From positions 1,382,001 through 1,446,000 of the forward strand of contig NZ_CP054699.1 in the NCBI RefSeq assembly GCF_022558445.1: a DNA stretch of 64,000 nt, read 5' to 3'. The translations under genes were made by a program, and so were the position numbers. Positions within the stretch are counted from its first letter, which is position 1; each line of letters starts with the position of its first letter. Under the pieces are notes generated by a model that was not told the origin of the DNA, searched no databases, and was given only the letters and a program-made list of their open reading frames with translations. Positions 36,377 to 45,106 of the stretch are shown here, in pieces. Source of the DNA: Candidatus Contubernalis alkalaceticus. GTDB taxonomy: Bacteria; Bacillota; Dethiobacteria; SKNC01.

Positions 36377-36979
36377 ATGAATAATTCTGTAGATATTTTA
36401 GCCATTAGTGGAAGTCCCCGGGTAACAGGGAATTCCAAATCTCTGTTGGAAGAGTTTTTGAGGGGAGCCGGGGAAAAAGGCATCAAGGGAGATTTAATTA
36501 TCATAAATAAATTAAATTTTAGGCCCTGTCAGGCCTGTGGAGCCTGCAGCAGAGACGGGGTTTGTGTTTTAAGGGATGATATGCAGGAGGTACACAAATT
36601 AGCGTCTCAGGCCCGGGGGATTGTGGTGGCGGCTCCTATACACTTTGGCAGCATGTCTTCTCAGACTAAAATGATGATTGACCGCTTTCAGGCTTTTTGG
36701 GCGGCCAAGCATGTGTTGGAAAAACCCCGAATTGGTGAAGAAGAAGGAAAGATCGGGTTTTTTATTTGTGTGGAAGGAAGTCCCGTGAAAAAGTTTTGCC
36801 ACAACGCCTATGATATTATAAAAGTTTTTTATGATATTCTAAATGTGCAGGACAGGGGAATGTTGTGTTACAGTGAGGTCCGAAGTGCTCCTCCCGGGAT
36901 TCGGGACAATCCGCAGGCCATGGAGCAGGTTTATCAGGCGGGGATGGAATTCGCTGAAGAAATTATAAAAAGGAAATAA
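36377..36979 (+). CDS. NAD(P)H-dependent FMN reductase / flavodoxin-like oxidoreductase
   Basis: 200 aa from ATG 36377 (AGGAGG at 36363-36368). Flavodoxin-like fold with the FMN phosphate loop SGSPRVTGNSKSLLEEF, a Cys-rich PCQACGACSRDGVCVLRDDM motif (pattern of iron-sulfur flavoprotein-type FMN reductases) and APIHFGSMSSQTKMMIDR. Probable cytoplasmic electron-transfer or quinone/flavin reductase. Placed after the Suf pair but separated by 75 bp, so a functional link is only suggested. A terminator follows. Confidence 0.85.
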   Translation: MNNSVDILAISGSPRVTGNSKSLLEEFLRGAGEKGIKGDLIIINKLNFRPCQACGACSRDGVCVLRDDMQEVHKLASQARGIVVAAPIHFGSMSSQTKMMIDRFQAFWAAKHVLEKPRIGEEEGKIGFFICVEGSPVKKFCHNAYDIIKVFYDILNVQDRGMLCYSEVRSAPPGIRDNPQAMEQVYQAGMEFAEEIIKRK

Positions 36980-36990
36980 CCATCAATTAA

Positions 36991-37025
36991 AAAAGGGCGG
37001 CTATGCCGTCCTTTTGGATTTTTTC
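36991..37025 (+). terminator. Terminator after the FMN reductase gene
   Basis: AAAAGGGCGG (36991-37000) pairs with CCGTCCTTTT (37006-37015), one G-T pair, loop CTATG, followed by GGATTTTTTC. Confidence 0.65.
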
Positions 37026-37103
37026 GTATAATATTATTTTTGAGGCAAAAAATAAAAGGGCACCCAATGAAGTACTAAATAATAAATCGGGAGTGTTCTT
37101 AAT

Positions 37104-37853
37104 TTGAGCTTATACTATCGACGAAAGCCCGGTATTCGCAGGATGAAGCCGCCTGCCCCGCCGGTTCAACCAGTTCAGCAGGATTCTCCGATCCAAAATA
37201 TTCAACAGCTGGGTCAGATTAATGTTCCAAAACTTGAAAGCAGTCTGCACTGTATATCTATTGTGGGACAAATAGAAGGGCATTTAGTTCTGCCTCCTCA
37301 AAATAAAACTACAAAATATGAACATGTTATACCCCAGCTGGTTGCTGTCGAGCAAAACCCTGAAATTAAAGGGCTGTTGGTAATTTTAAATACTGTAGGG
37401 GGGGATGTGGAAGCGGGATTAGCCATTGCTGAGCTGATTGAAAGCCTTTCCAAACCTACTGTTTCCCTAGTTTTAGGGGGCGGCCACAGTATTGGAGTTC
37501 CTATTGCTGTAGGAGCTAAACATTCAATTATTGCCCGGACAGCTACCATGACCATTCACCCCATAAGACTGTCAGGCCTGGTTATAGGGGTGCCCCAGAC
37601 CTATGAATATCTAGATAAAATGCAGGATCGGGTTATAAATTTTGTGTGTAAGCATTCCACTATTACCGAAAAAAAATTCAGGGATTTAATGTTTAAGACT
37701 GGGGAACTGGCCAGGGATATTGGAACAGTTCTGGTGGGAGATGATGCTGTAGAAGTAGGCCTGATAAATCAGGTGGGAGGCTTGGGAGAAGCTATCAAAA
37801 TCTTAACAGAGCTTACTCAAGGTTCTTCATCTGAAGGAGGAGAGTCATCTTGA
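37104..37853 (+). CDS. tepA: TepA/ClpP-like serine protease (translocation-enhancing protein family)
   Basis: ClpP-fold protease-like protein; B. subtilis TepA (YmfB) is linked to protein translocation and signal-peptide turnover. 249 aa, with a Pro/Gln-rich N-terminus, [17 protein letters not shown], and the nucleophile-type motif [14 protein letters not shown] with Ser129 and a His in MTIHPI. TTG start at 37104. It overlaps ylzJ by 4 bp, and the tepA-ylzJ-ftsK/spoIIIE order matches Bacillus, with two genes inserted before ftsK here. Confidence 0.9.
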   Translation: MSLYYRRKPGIRRMKPPAPPVQPVQQDSPIQNIQQLGQINVPKLESSLHCISIVGQIEGHLVLPPQNKTTKYEHVIPQLVAVEQNPEIKGLLVILNTVGGDVEAGLAIAELIESLSKPTVSLVLGGGHSIGVPIAVGAKHSIIARTATMTIHPIRLSGLVIGVPQTYEYLDKMQDRVINFVCKHSTITEKKFRDLMFKTGELARDIGTVLVGDDAVEVGLINQVGGLGEAIKILTELTQGSSSEGGESS

Positions 37854-38080
37854 TTTTATACACTGCCCTGCCCCAGGAATTGATTTGGGAGGGATACTCT
37901 GATTTTTCACCCAAGTATCAGGAAATTACTAAAGGCGGCCGAATATTATTAATTGAACCTCTTTCTTTTAACCAGGGAAAGGTTGTACGGTTAATCAGCA
38001 GTAATCCCCAGGATTATATGAATCCCTCCTTTCAGCCGGGAGAAATCATCAACATAATGGATAGTTCACAAAAAGATTGA
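37850..38080 (+). CDS. YlzJ-like protein
   Basis: 76 aa: [40 protein letters not shown], ending with [16 protein letters not shown]. This is the YlzJ-like family, a small Firmicute protein always found next to tepA/spoIIIE; function unknown. TTG start at 37850 with AAGGAGG at 37834-37840, overlapping the tepA stop, so translation is coupled. Confidence 0.85.
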   Translation: MILYTALPQELIWEGYSDFSPKYQEITKGGRILLIEPLSFNQGKVVRLISSNPQDYMNPSFQPGEIINIMDSSQKD

Positions 38081-38090
38081 TTCTAAAGTG

Positions 38091-38152
38091 CCTGCTGCAG
38101 TTATATGAATAAGATAAAAGGGTCATTAAATAACTGTTGGCAGGTGTTTTTT
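38091..38152 (+). terminator. Long hairpin terminator after ylzJ
   Basis: CCTGC-TG-CAGTTAT (38091-38104) pairs with ATAACTG-TTG-GCAGG (38130-38144), followed by TGTTTTTTTA. The right arm also contains GCAGGTG, which looks like a ribosome-binding site for the next gene. Confidence 0.6.
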
Positions 38153-38171
38153 TATTAAATTATTTCACTTT

Positions 38172-39167
38172 TTGGGACTCATAACCGGATTATTTTTATT
38201 TATTGGCGGACTGCAGGTAATGAGTAAAGGTCTAAAAGAGGCAGCTTCTTACAGCGTAAAGCAGGGCCTGCGCCGCTTAGCCGGGAATCCTTTAATGGGA
38301 CTAATGGTTGGCACTGCAGCTGCTGTTGTCCTGCAGAGCTCCAGTATTACTACGGTTATGGTAGTAGGTTTGGTGAATTCAGAATTGATTACTCTAAAAC
38401 AAGGAATCAGCATGATTGTAGGGGCTAATATTGGGACTACTGTTACTGCCCAAGTAATCGCTTTTCCTTTACATGAATGGGCTGTGCCGGCTGCGGTTTT
38501 AGGATTAATATTTCTCTTGTTGTCCAGAATAAAATCAAAGTCTATATTCCGGTTGGGGAAAATATTGTTAGGGGGGAGTTTTTTATTTATAGGTTTAAAC
38601 CTGATGTCCTCCTCTCTAAGTCCCCTACGGGAATCAACCTGGATTATTCCCCTGCTCATAGAAGCCGGAGAAGTGCCGTTTAAGGGAATCCTTATGGGAG
38701 CTGTAACTACCTTTTTTTTTCAAAGCAGCAGTGCCGTAATTGCCATTATTATGGCCATGGCTCAAAGGGGGATTGTCTCTTTACCCGCGGGGATTGCTAT
38801 CATACTGGGTGCAGATATGGGAACCTGTATAACCTCTATGATTGCCAGCGTGGGAACAAACCTGAATGCCCGCAGAGCGGCCTTGGCTCATCTCATTTTT
38901 AATGTGATCGGGGCTTTTTGTATGCTGCCCTTTTTTCATTATTTCACCCACATAGTTATGGAAACTTCCTCTTATATGCCCCGACAGATTGCCAATGCCC
39001 ACACTTTTTATAATATATTTAATGCCATTATCATCATTCCTTTTATTAATTTTTTTACCCGTTTTATTATATTTCTTATGCCTGGTAGAAAAGAAGGAGA
39101 AATCAGGCCTACCTTTTTTTTTAATAAAGGAAAGGGCCACAATTTTAAAAAGTTATCAGATAAGTGA
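38172..39167 (+). CDS. Na+/phosphate symporter (NptA/YjbB family)
   Basis: 331 aa, mostly hydrophobic, with the twin inverted-repeat signature of Na/Pi cotransporters: LQSSSITTVMVVGL with GANIGTTVTAQ in the first half and FQSSSAVIAIIMAM with GADMGTCITSM in the second. About eight to nine membrane segments, and a short basic C-terminus. Imports (or exports) phosphate with Na+. The start is uncertain: TTG 38172 has no good ribosome-binding site; an in-frame ATT at 38154 lies 7 nt after GCAGGTG and would add six residues. Expression must pass the terminator just upstream. Confidence 0.85.
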   Translation: MGLITGLFLFIGGLQVMSKGLKEAASYSVKQGLRRLAGNPLMGLMVGTAAAVVLQSSSITTVMVVGLVNSELITLKQGISMIVGANIGTTVTAQVIAFPLHEWAVPAAVLGLIFLLLSRIKSKSIFRLGKILLGGSFLFIGLNLMSSSLSPLRESTWIIPLLIEAGEVPFKGILMGAVTTFFFQSSSAVIAIIMAMAQRGIVSLPAGIAIILGADMGTCITSMIASVGTNLNARRAALAHLIFNVIGAFCMLPFFHYFTHIVMETSSYMPRQIANAHTFYNIFNAIIIIPFINFFTRFIIFLMPGRKEGEIRPTFFFNKGKGHNFKKLSDK

Positions 39168-39281
39168 TATTTTAAGCATTTACTCTATTTAAAGGGTTTT
39201 TTTATTTTATGTGAAATAGTAAAATATAAGTAAAGCATTTTTATCATGAAGAATTAGAGATGAGATAGTAAGGGGGAAGAT

Positions 39282-40085
39282 ATGACTATTTGGGAAGCGC
39301 TATTTTTAGGGTTGGTGCAAGGATTAACCGAGTTTTTACCTGTAAGTAGTTCAGGCCATCTGGTGATTACGCAGTTTTTGTTGGGAGTAAAGGAGCCGGG
39401 TATTACTTTTGAAGTGTTTGTTCATTTTGGTACTTTAGGATCTATATTCTGGGTATTCTTTCCGGATATTAAGAAGTTGGTTATGGCGGGATTATTTCTA
39501 AATGATGATAAAGTCAGCAGGAAAATGATTTTTTTAATCATCGTGGGTTGTATCCCTACCGGAATTATTGGTATTGTATTTCAGCCATTTTTTGTAGGGT
39601 TGTTTAGTTCTATTCTTACCGTAGGTATAATGCTTCTTGTTACAGGGAGTATTCTTTGGCTGATTAACTGGAAGGTGCCGGGAAGAAAGACTACGGAGAA
39701 AATGAGTGTCAGTGATGCGCTGGTGGTGGGTCTTTTTCAGGGGTTTGCCATTATTCCCGGAATATCCAGGTCCGGATCAACCATTTCCGCTGCTCTTTTT
39801 AGGGAACTGAACCGGGAAACCGCTATCAAATATTCTTTTCTGTTAGCGCTGCCGGCCATATTGGGAGCGACTGTTTTGGAATGTCGGGAGCTGTTCACTG
39901 CGGGGGTGGAAAGTATTTCCGTGGTTCCTTTGGCTTTGGGTACAGCTGCCGCCTTTGTTTCAGGAGTTTTGGCCATCCGAGCTTTTATTCAGGTGCTGAA
40001 TACCGGAAAACTGCACTATTTTTCCTATTACTGCTGGATGGTAGGGTCATTGATTATTCTATGGCAGGGATCTCAGTTGTTATAA
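39282..40085 (+). CDS. uppP: Undecaprenyl-diphosphate phosphatase (BacA/UppP)
   Basis: Membrane phosphatase that recycles C55-PP to C55-P; it confers bacitracin tolerance. The 267-aa protein has both family motifs: GLVQGLTEFLPVSSSGHLVI at the N-terminus (residues about 9-28) and PGISRSGSTISAALFRELN in the middle, with about eight membrane segments. ATG 39282 after AAGGGGGA. It complements UppS in the carrier-lipid cycle. Confidence 0.96.
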   Translation: MTIWEALFLGLVQGLTEFLPVSSSGHLVITQFLLGVKEPGITFEVFVHFGTLGSIFWVFFPDIKKLVMAGLFLNDDKVSRKMIFLIIVGCIPTGIIGIVFQPFFVGLFSSILTVGIMLLVTGSILWLINWKVPGRKTTEKMSVSDALVVGLFQGFAIIPGISRSGSTISAALFRELNRETAIKYSFLLALPAILGATVLECRELFTAGVESISVVPLALGTAAAFVSGVLAIRAFIQVLNTGKLHYFSYYCWMVGSLIILWQGSQLL

Positions 40086-40172
40086 TCTCTCTAAAAGGGG
40101 ATTTACAGTCCAAAGGGAGAGAGATAGTTTCAAGCAAGAAGTGTACAGGCTGTTACTAAAGAGGTGTTTTTA

Positions 40173-42467
40173 ATGTTTGGATTGTTTAATGAATTAAAAG
40201 AGGACTTTCGATTTCAGTTAAGAGGCCTTTTTCTCTTGGCGGCCGGTCTTATCAGCTTTGCCGGTTTGAGATTTACTCATCAGACTGGAACTATTGGGGA
40301 AGTGCTCAGCAGTTTTCTGCATTTTGTGGCGGGGGATTTAGCATTTGTCATTCCTTTTATGGTATGTTTGCTGGGGCTTAAGAATATAATTCCTAATAAA
40401 ATTAAAAGCTGCCGAACCCGACTAGCGGGAGTGGTGATACTGCTTCTCCTTTTGCTGGTTACCGTTCACCTTAACCTGATGGTGGAAGCGCCCCTGGAGG
40501 GGATGAGCATTTTTGAAGCCAGTTACAGAATGGGTATTCAAAGACAAGGGGGAGGCTTAATTGGTGCCCTTCTAGCTATTGTGCTCTTCTACTTTTTTGG
40601 AGAGATTGGCAGTTATATCGTGGTATCAACCCTGGGAATCATTGCGTTCTTATTAATAATCAATATTTCTTTAACTCAGCTTTTTGCTATGTTGGGGAAA
40701 AATATGAATGGCTTATCTCCCAAAATTAAACCCTTTTTCCTGGACCTGTATCACATCCTCTTCACCGAGGAAGTGGAAGAACAAAGTGAAGTCACAGTTT
40801 CTGAGGGCTCCATGTTTTCGCAAAGCCAGAGCCTACCGGAGTATCCTGTTCATGATATGGAACCGGCGGTGGCATTGAAACCGTACTCAACTGAAGAATG
40901 TTATCAGGAGGAAATAGAAGACGGGGGATTTGTCCCAGAGGGCGAAGAAATAAAAAACAGGAGTGGTAAGGAAGAGGATAAAGTTAATAGGCAGAAAACT
41001 GGGCAGTTGACTGTAGTGGTGAACAATGAGGAGATTTTGAGCTACAAACTACCTGAACTTTCATTATTACCCCAAAGAACCACTGTGAAAGACAAACAGC
41101 AGAATAAACTGGCCCTGGAACGGGGCAAAGTGCTGGAAAATACACTGAAAAATTTTGGGGTCAAGGTGAATGACATACAAGTTCATTCCGGCCCCACGGT
41201 AACCCGCTATGAATTACAGCCGGCCAAGGGGGTTAAGGTAAGCCATATTGTAAGCCTGGCAGATGATCTGGCCCTGAGTATGGCGGCACCGGGGGTGAGG
41301 ATTGAAGCTCCGATTCCCGGTAAGGCTGCGGTAGGGATTGAAGTTCCCAACCAGATTATTTCCCCTGTATATCTAAGGCATGTATTGGAGTCTCCGGTTT
41401 TCATGGAGTCCAGATCGCCTCTATCTATAGGCTTAGGGAATGATATCTATGGAAATCCGGTAGTTGCTGATCTTTCTAAAATGCCGCACCTTTTGATTGC
41501 CGGAGCAACCGGTTCCGGAAAGAGTGTATGCCTAAGCGCCATTATTGTCAGTATTTTATTTAAAGCGAACCCGGAGGAAGTAAAGTTTTTGATGATTGAC
41601 CCAAAGTATGTAGAACTTAATACGTATAATGGAATTCCCCATCTGCTTTCACCGGTGATTTCTGATAAGAAAAAAGCTTCGGTGGCTCTTAAAAAGATGG
41701 TGAAAGAAATGGAGGAACGATATGAGAGATTTGCCCGGGAAGGAGTTCGGGATATCGTAAGCTATAATGATTTAGTACGACAGCAGGGAGTTTCTTATAA
41801 TGTGCTGCCATACATTATCGTAGTAATTGATGAATTGGCGGATATTATGATGGTAGCGCCTCATGATGTAGAGGATGCTATCGCCCGTCTGGCACAGATG
41901 GCCCGGGCTGCGGGAATTCATCTGGTAATCGCAACACAGCGTCCTTCAGTAAATGTAATTACCGGAGTCATTAAGGCAAATATTACTACCAGAATTGCTT
42001 TTGCGGTTTCTTCTAATGCTGATTCCCGGGTTATTTTGGACATGGGAGGGGCGGAAAAACTCATCGGTCAGGGAGATATGTTGTACCATCCCGTGGGAAT
42101 CTTGAAGCCCAAGAGAATCCAGGGAGCCTTTATATCAGAAAAAGATGTAAAAAGAATAGTTGATTTTATTAAGGGTCAGGGAATCGTTGTTATTGACCAA
42201 AAAATCATGAATGAATCAGAGGAACAAGCAGGAGAACCGGAAGAACTTGACGAAGTTTTCCCTGATGCACTTAAAGAAGTGGTTCAGTCGGGTCAAGCTT
42301 CTATCTCATTTTTACAGCGAAAGTTTCGTATTGGGCATGTGAGAGCAGGAAGGTTAATTGATGAGATGGAAAGAAGGGGCATCGTCAGTGGATATGAAGG
42401 AAGTAAAGCCCGCAGAGTTCTAATTACACTGGAACAACTGCCTGCCTACTTAAAAGATCTTTCATGA
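40173..42467 (+). CDS. ftsK: DNA translocase FtsK/SpoIIIE
   Basis: Pumps chromosomal DNA through division or sporulation septa. 764 aa from ATG 40173, which has AAAGAGGTG before it (the GTG at 40164 is part of that site). Four N-terminal membrane segments (to about residue 165), a linker rich in Glu/Ser (about 190-290), and the RecA-like motor with Walker A GATGSGKS at 444-451 and Walker B VIDELADIMM. A C-terminal gamma winged-helix (RKFRIGHVRAGRLIDEMERRGIVSG) reads orienting DNA sequences. FtsK and SpoIIIE cannot be told apart from sequence; the tepA-ylzJ neighbours favour SpoIIIE. Confidence 0.95.
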   Translation: MFGLFNELKEDFRFQLRGLFLLAAGLISFAGLRFTHQTGTIGEVLSSFLHFVAGDLAFVIPFMVCLLGLKNIIPNKIKSCRTRLAGVVILLLLLLVTVHLNLMVEAPLEGMSIFEASYRMGIQRQGGGLIGALLAIVLFYFFGEIGSYIVVSTLGIIAFLLIINISLTQLFAMLGKNMNGLSPKIKPFFLDLYHILFTEEVEEQSEVTVSEGSMFSQSQSLPEYPVHDMEPAVALKPYSTEECYQEEIEDGGFVPEGEEIKNRSGKEEDKVNRQKTGQLTVVVNNEEILSYKLPELSLLPQRTTVKDKQQNKLALERGKVLENTLKNFGVKVNDIQVHSGPTVTRYELQPAKGVKVSHIVSLADDLALSMAAPGVRIEAPIPGKAAVGIEVPNQIISPVYLRHVLESPVFMESRSPLSIGLGNDIYGNPVVADLSKMPHLLIAGATGSGKSVCLSAIIVSILFKANPEEVKFLMIDPKYVELNTYNGIPHLLSPVISDKKKASVALKKMVKEMEERYERFAREGVRDIVSYNDLVRQQGVSYNVLPYIIVVIDELADIMMVAPHDVEDAIARLAQMARAAGIHLVIATQRPSVNVITGVIKANITTRIAFAVSSNADSRVILDMGGAEKLIGQGDMLYHPVGILKPKRIQGAFISEKDVKRIVDFIKGQGIVVIDQKIMNESEEQAGEPEELDEVFPDALKEVVQSGQASISFLQRKFRIGHVRAGRLIDEMERRGIVSGYEGSKARRVLITLEQLPAYLKDLS

Positions 42468-42603
42468 TGAAAGACTTATTTTAATTACAGGTTTTATGGA
42501 TTACTTTCTTTGTTTTTTCATATGAAGGATACCGGTTTGACCTTTCTTTTATACAACAATGTTGTTGTTTTTTTAACAACTATCGTGAAGAAGGAGGCAC
42601 GGC

Positions 42604-43416
42604 ATGAAGGAAATTGGGGATATATTAAGAAATGCCCGGGAAGAAAAGGGGTTAACTTATGAAGAGATTTCGGAAATAACTAAAATTCAATCCCGCTATC
42701 TTCAAGCCTTGGAAGAGGGAGATACTAAAATGTTTCCGGGAGAAGTTTACATTAAGGGTTCACTGCGCAATTATGCCAGAGTTTTAAAGCTGGATGACGC
42801 TGAGCTTATGAATAAATATTACCAGTTAACAAATCAAATCCAGGAAACTCCCCAGGTGGAGATGAAGGAGAGAAGAGAAAAGCCTCTGTATACCAGTGAA
42901 GATGCAATATGGAAGAACCTGGTTGTGGGTATTTTAGTGATATTTTTGTTGTGGGGAGGGATAAAGGGTTATCAGAGCTTTTTTGGTGACTATGAAAACG
43001 GAAGGCCGGTAGATTCTTCTAACTCTCAAGACAACAATGCTGTAGATAATAATGGTAACGGCGATTCTAATTCCATCGAAGAGGATGAGATTGTTGAGGT
43101 GCCCGAAGAACCCCAACTTCTACTGGTGGAAAGTTCTGCCGGGGATATCTTATATGAATTACAAAATGTTGAGGAAATAGATCTGGAATTAACGTTTACT
43201 GGACCCTGCTGGGTCAGAAAGGTAATAGATAACGGCGATAGAGAGGAAAAAATTTATCAATCGGGAGAACAGGTGAGCCTACAGGCGGAAAATGAGATTA
43301 GGCTGCGGGTGGGTGACCCTAGAGTAATTCACGTAACTGCCGGTGGATTGGAAATTCCCCTGGAGGATTACTCCATCGCGGTGAATATTACCGTCATTCT
43401 TTCTCAGGAAGATTAA
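42604..43416 (+). CDS. rodZ: RodZ-like helix-turn-helix membrane protein
   Basis: 270 aa. Cytoplasmic XRE-type HTH (about 1-70: IGDILRNAREEKGLTYEEISEITKIQSRYLQALEEGD), one membrane segment (about 101-117), an Asn/Asp/Ser-rich spacer and a C-terminal DUF4115 beta domain (LELTFTGPCWVRK...). This is the RodZ architecture, linked to MreB and cell shape; B. subtilis YmfM is the orthologue at this position. ATG 42604 with AAGGAGG. The usual pgsA is missing downstream. Confidence 0.88.
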   Translation: MKEIGDILRNAREEKGLTYEEISEITKIQSRYLQALEEGDTKMFPGEVYIKGSLRNYARVLKLDDAELMNKYYQLTNQIQETPQVEMKERREKPLYTSEDAIWKNLVVGILVIFLLWGGIKGYQSFFGDYENGRPVDSSNSQDNNAVDNNGNGDSNSIEEDEIVEVPEEPQLLLVESSAGDILYELQNVEEIDLELTFTGPCWVRKVIDNGDREEKIYQSGEQVSLQAENEIRLRVGDPRVIHVTAGGLEIPLEDYSIAVNITVILSQED

Positions 43417-43426
43417 TATAATTATT

Positions 43427-43463
43427 CCCTGCCAGACAATTGTTTCTTTTGGCAGGGTTTTAT
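43427..43463 (+). terminator. Terminator after rodZ
   Basis: CCCTGCCA (43427-43434) pairs with TGGCAGGG (43450-43457), followed by TTTTATCTA. Confidence 0.7.
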
Positions 43464-43484
43464 CTATCTATTTTTCTTTTAGAG

Positions 43485-43591
43485 TATAATGCCCCACCTC
43501 TTAAGTGTTAGAGTAGGTGGGGTTTTTAATCAGGTGAGTAGAATCTCCACTTGATTTTTCGATGTTTCAGCTTGGCTGAAGCCAGTTCACA
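43485..43591 (-). repeat. Intergenic structured repeat, copy B (inverted)
   Basis: The reverse complement matches copies A, C and D: it starts GTGAACTGG, has TTCAGC-CAA-GCTGAA for hairpin 1, AAACATCG, a diverged hairpin 2 (AATCAAGTG.../...CACCTGATT) and hairpin 3 with CCCCACCT/AGAGGTGGGG. It lies between rodZ and rimO on the - strand, opposite to both genes. It is the most diverged copy yet keeps the pairing arms. Confidence 0.88.
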
Positions 43592-43698
43592 ATTTTTTTT
43601 CGGTTCTCTGCTTGGCTAAAAAAGGCAGTAGAATCGAACCTTGTCCTCTTTCTTTAGCATACTAAATGATGTAACTAGAAACCAGGAGGGTTAGCAGA

Positions 43699-45045
43699 AT
43701 GACAGCAAAAAAAGTAGGGGTTATTTCCCTGGGATGTGCTAAAAATTTAGTTGATACAGAGGTTATGTTGGGACTTTTAATGAAGGCGGGGTATGAGATT
43801 ACAGCTGAAGCTTCCAGTGCTCACATATTGATTGTAAACACCTGTGGTTTTATCGGTGATGCCAAAGAGGAGTCTATAAATACCCTGTTGGAGATGGCGG
43901 AGTATAAAAATAAGGGGAACTGCAGTATACTGCTGGCGGCAGGTTGTCTTTCCCAGAGATATGGTGAGGAACTTTTAAAAGAGATACCGGAACTGGACGG
44001 GGTGGTAGGGACGGGATGTTTTGACCGGTTGCCTGAGATTCTGGCTGAGTCTTTAGAGGGAAATAGGCCTGTATACATTGAGCAGCCCAGGTTCCTTTAT
44101 GATCACACTTTCCCCAGGGTTGTAAGCACTTCTCCCCATATGGCCTATGTGAAAATTGCCGAAGGGTGCAATCACCGCTGCTCTTTTTGTATTATTCCTA
44201 AGCTTAGGGGCAAATACCGCAGTCGGGAACCTCGGTCTGTGGTGCAGGAGGTGGAGGTCTTGGCCTGGCAGGGGGTTAAGGAACTAAACCTTATTGCCCA
44301 GGATACCACCGGATATGGAAGGGACTTAGGGCCGGGAAGGGCTAATCTTCCTGCCCTTCTGAGAGAGTTGGCCCAGATTCAGGGAATTAATTGGATAAGA
44401 GTTTTGTATGGATATCCTGGGGGAATATCCGGAGATCTTATTCAGATAATGTCTCAGGAGGATAAGATTTGCAATTACCTGGACATTCCACTTCAGCATG
44501 CCCATGGGGAAATATTAAAAAGAATGCGTCGACCTTTCCGTAAAACAAAGGTTCAAGAACAGATGGAACAGTTGAGGTTAAAAATTCCTGGAATTACACT
44601 GAGGAGTTCTTTTATTGTGGGATTTCCCGGAGAAACAGAGGAGCATTTTGAGGTGCTGTACTCCTTTTTAGAGGAAGTAAGATTTGATCGAGTAGGTATC
44701 TTTCGTTACTCCTTGGAAGAAGGTACAACGGCGGCTCTGATGGGCCGGCAGGTTTCGGAGGAGGTTAAGGCAGAAAGGTATCAGAGGCTTATGGAATTGC
44801 AGAAAAACATATCTCTGCAAAAAAATCGGGAACTTTTAAGTTCTACTTTGGAGGTTCTCATGGAGGGAAAGGTCCCAAAGGTAAAGAATCTGTATGTAGG
44901 TCGGTATAGGGGGCAGGCACCTGAGGTGGACGGAGTGGTGTATGTAAAAAGCACTTCGCCATTGAAGGCGGGAGAGATAGTTCAGGTAAAAATATCATCA
45001 GTTGTTGCTTATGACCTTCAGGGAAACAATGTGAATAATGATTGA
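43699..45045 (+). CDS. rimO: Ribosomal protein S12 methylthiotransferase RimO
   Basis: Radical-SAM enzyme that adds a methylthio group to an Asp of ribosomal protein S12. The 448-aa protein has an N-terminal UPF0004 domain (VISLGCAKNLVDTEVML), the radical-SAM cluster motif CNHRCSFC with C157, C161 and C164, GFPGETEEHFEV, and a C-terminal TRAM domain. The S-L-G-C-x-K-N-L-V-D start separates RimO from MiaB. ATG 43699 after AGGAGGG. Confidence 0.95.
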   Translation: MTAKKVGVISLGCAKNLVDTEVMLGLLMKAGYEITAEASSAHILIVNTCGFIGDAKEESINTLLEMAEYKNKGNCSILLAAGCLSQRYGEELLKEIPELDGVVGTGCFDRLPEILAESLEGNRPVYIEQPRFLYDHTFPRVVSTSPHMAYVKIAEGCNHRCSFCIIPKLRGKYRSREPRSVVQEVEVLAWQGVKELNLIAQDTTGYGRDLGPGRANLPALLRELAQIQGINWIRVLYGYPGGISGDLIQIMSQEDKICNYLDIPLQHAHGEILKRMRRPFRKTKVQEQMEQLRLKIPGITLRSSFIVGFPGETEEHFEVLYSFLEEVRFDRVGIFRYSLEEGTTAALMGRQVSEEVKAERYQRLMELQKNISLQKNRELLSSTLEVLMEGKVPKVKNLYVGRYRGQAPEVDGVVYVKSTSPLKAGEIVQVKISSVVAYDLQGNNVNND

Positions 45046-45106
45046 ATTTTCAAGCAATTTAAAATATAATTATAAAGAGGTTTATTTGAGGGAGGTGTTT
45101 TTATAA

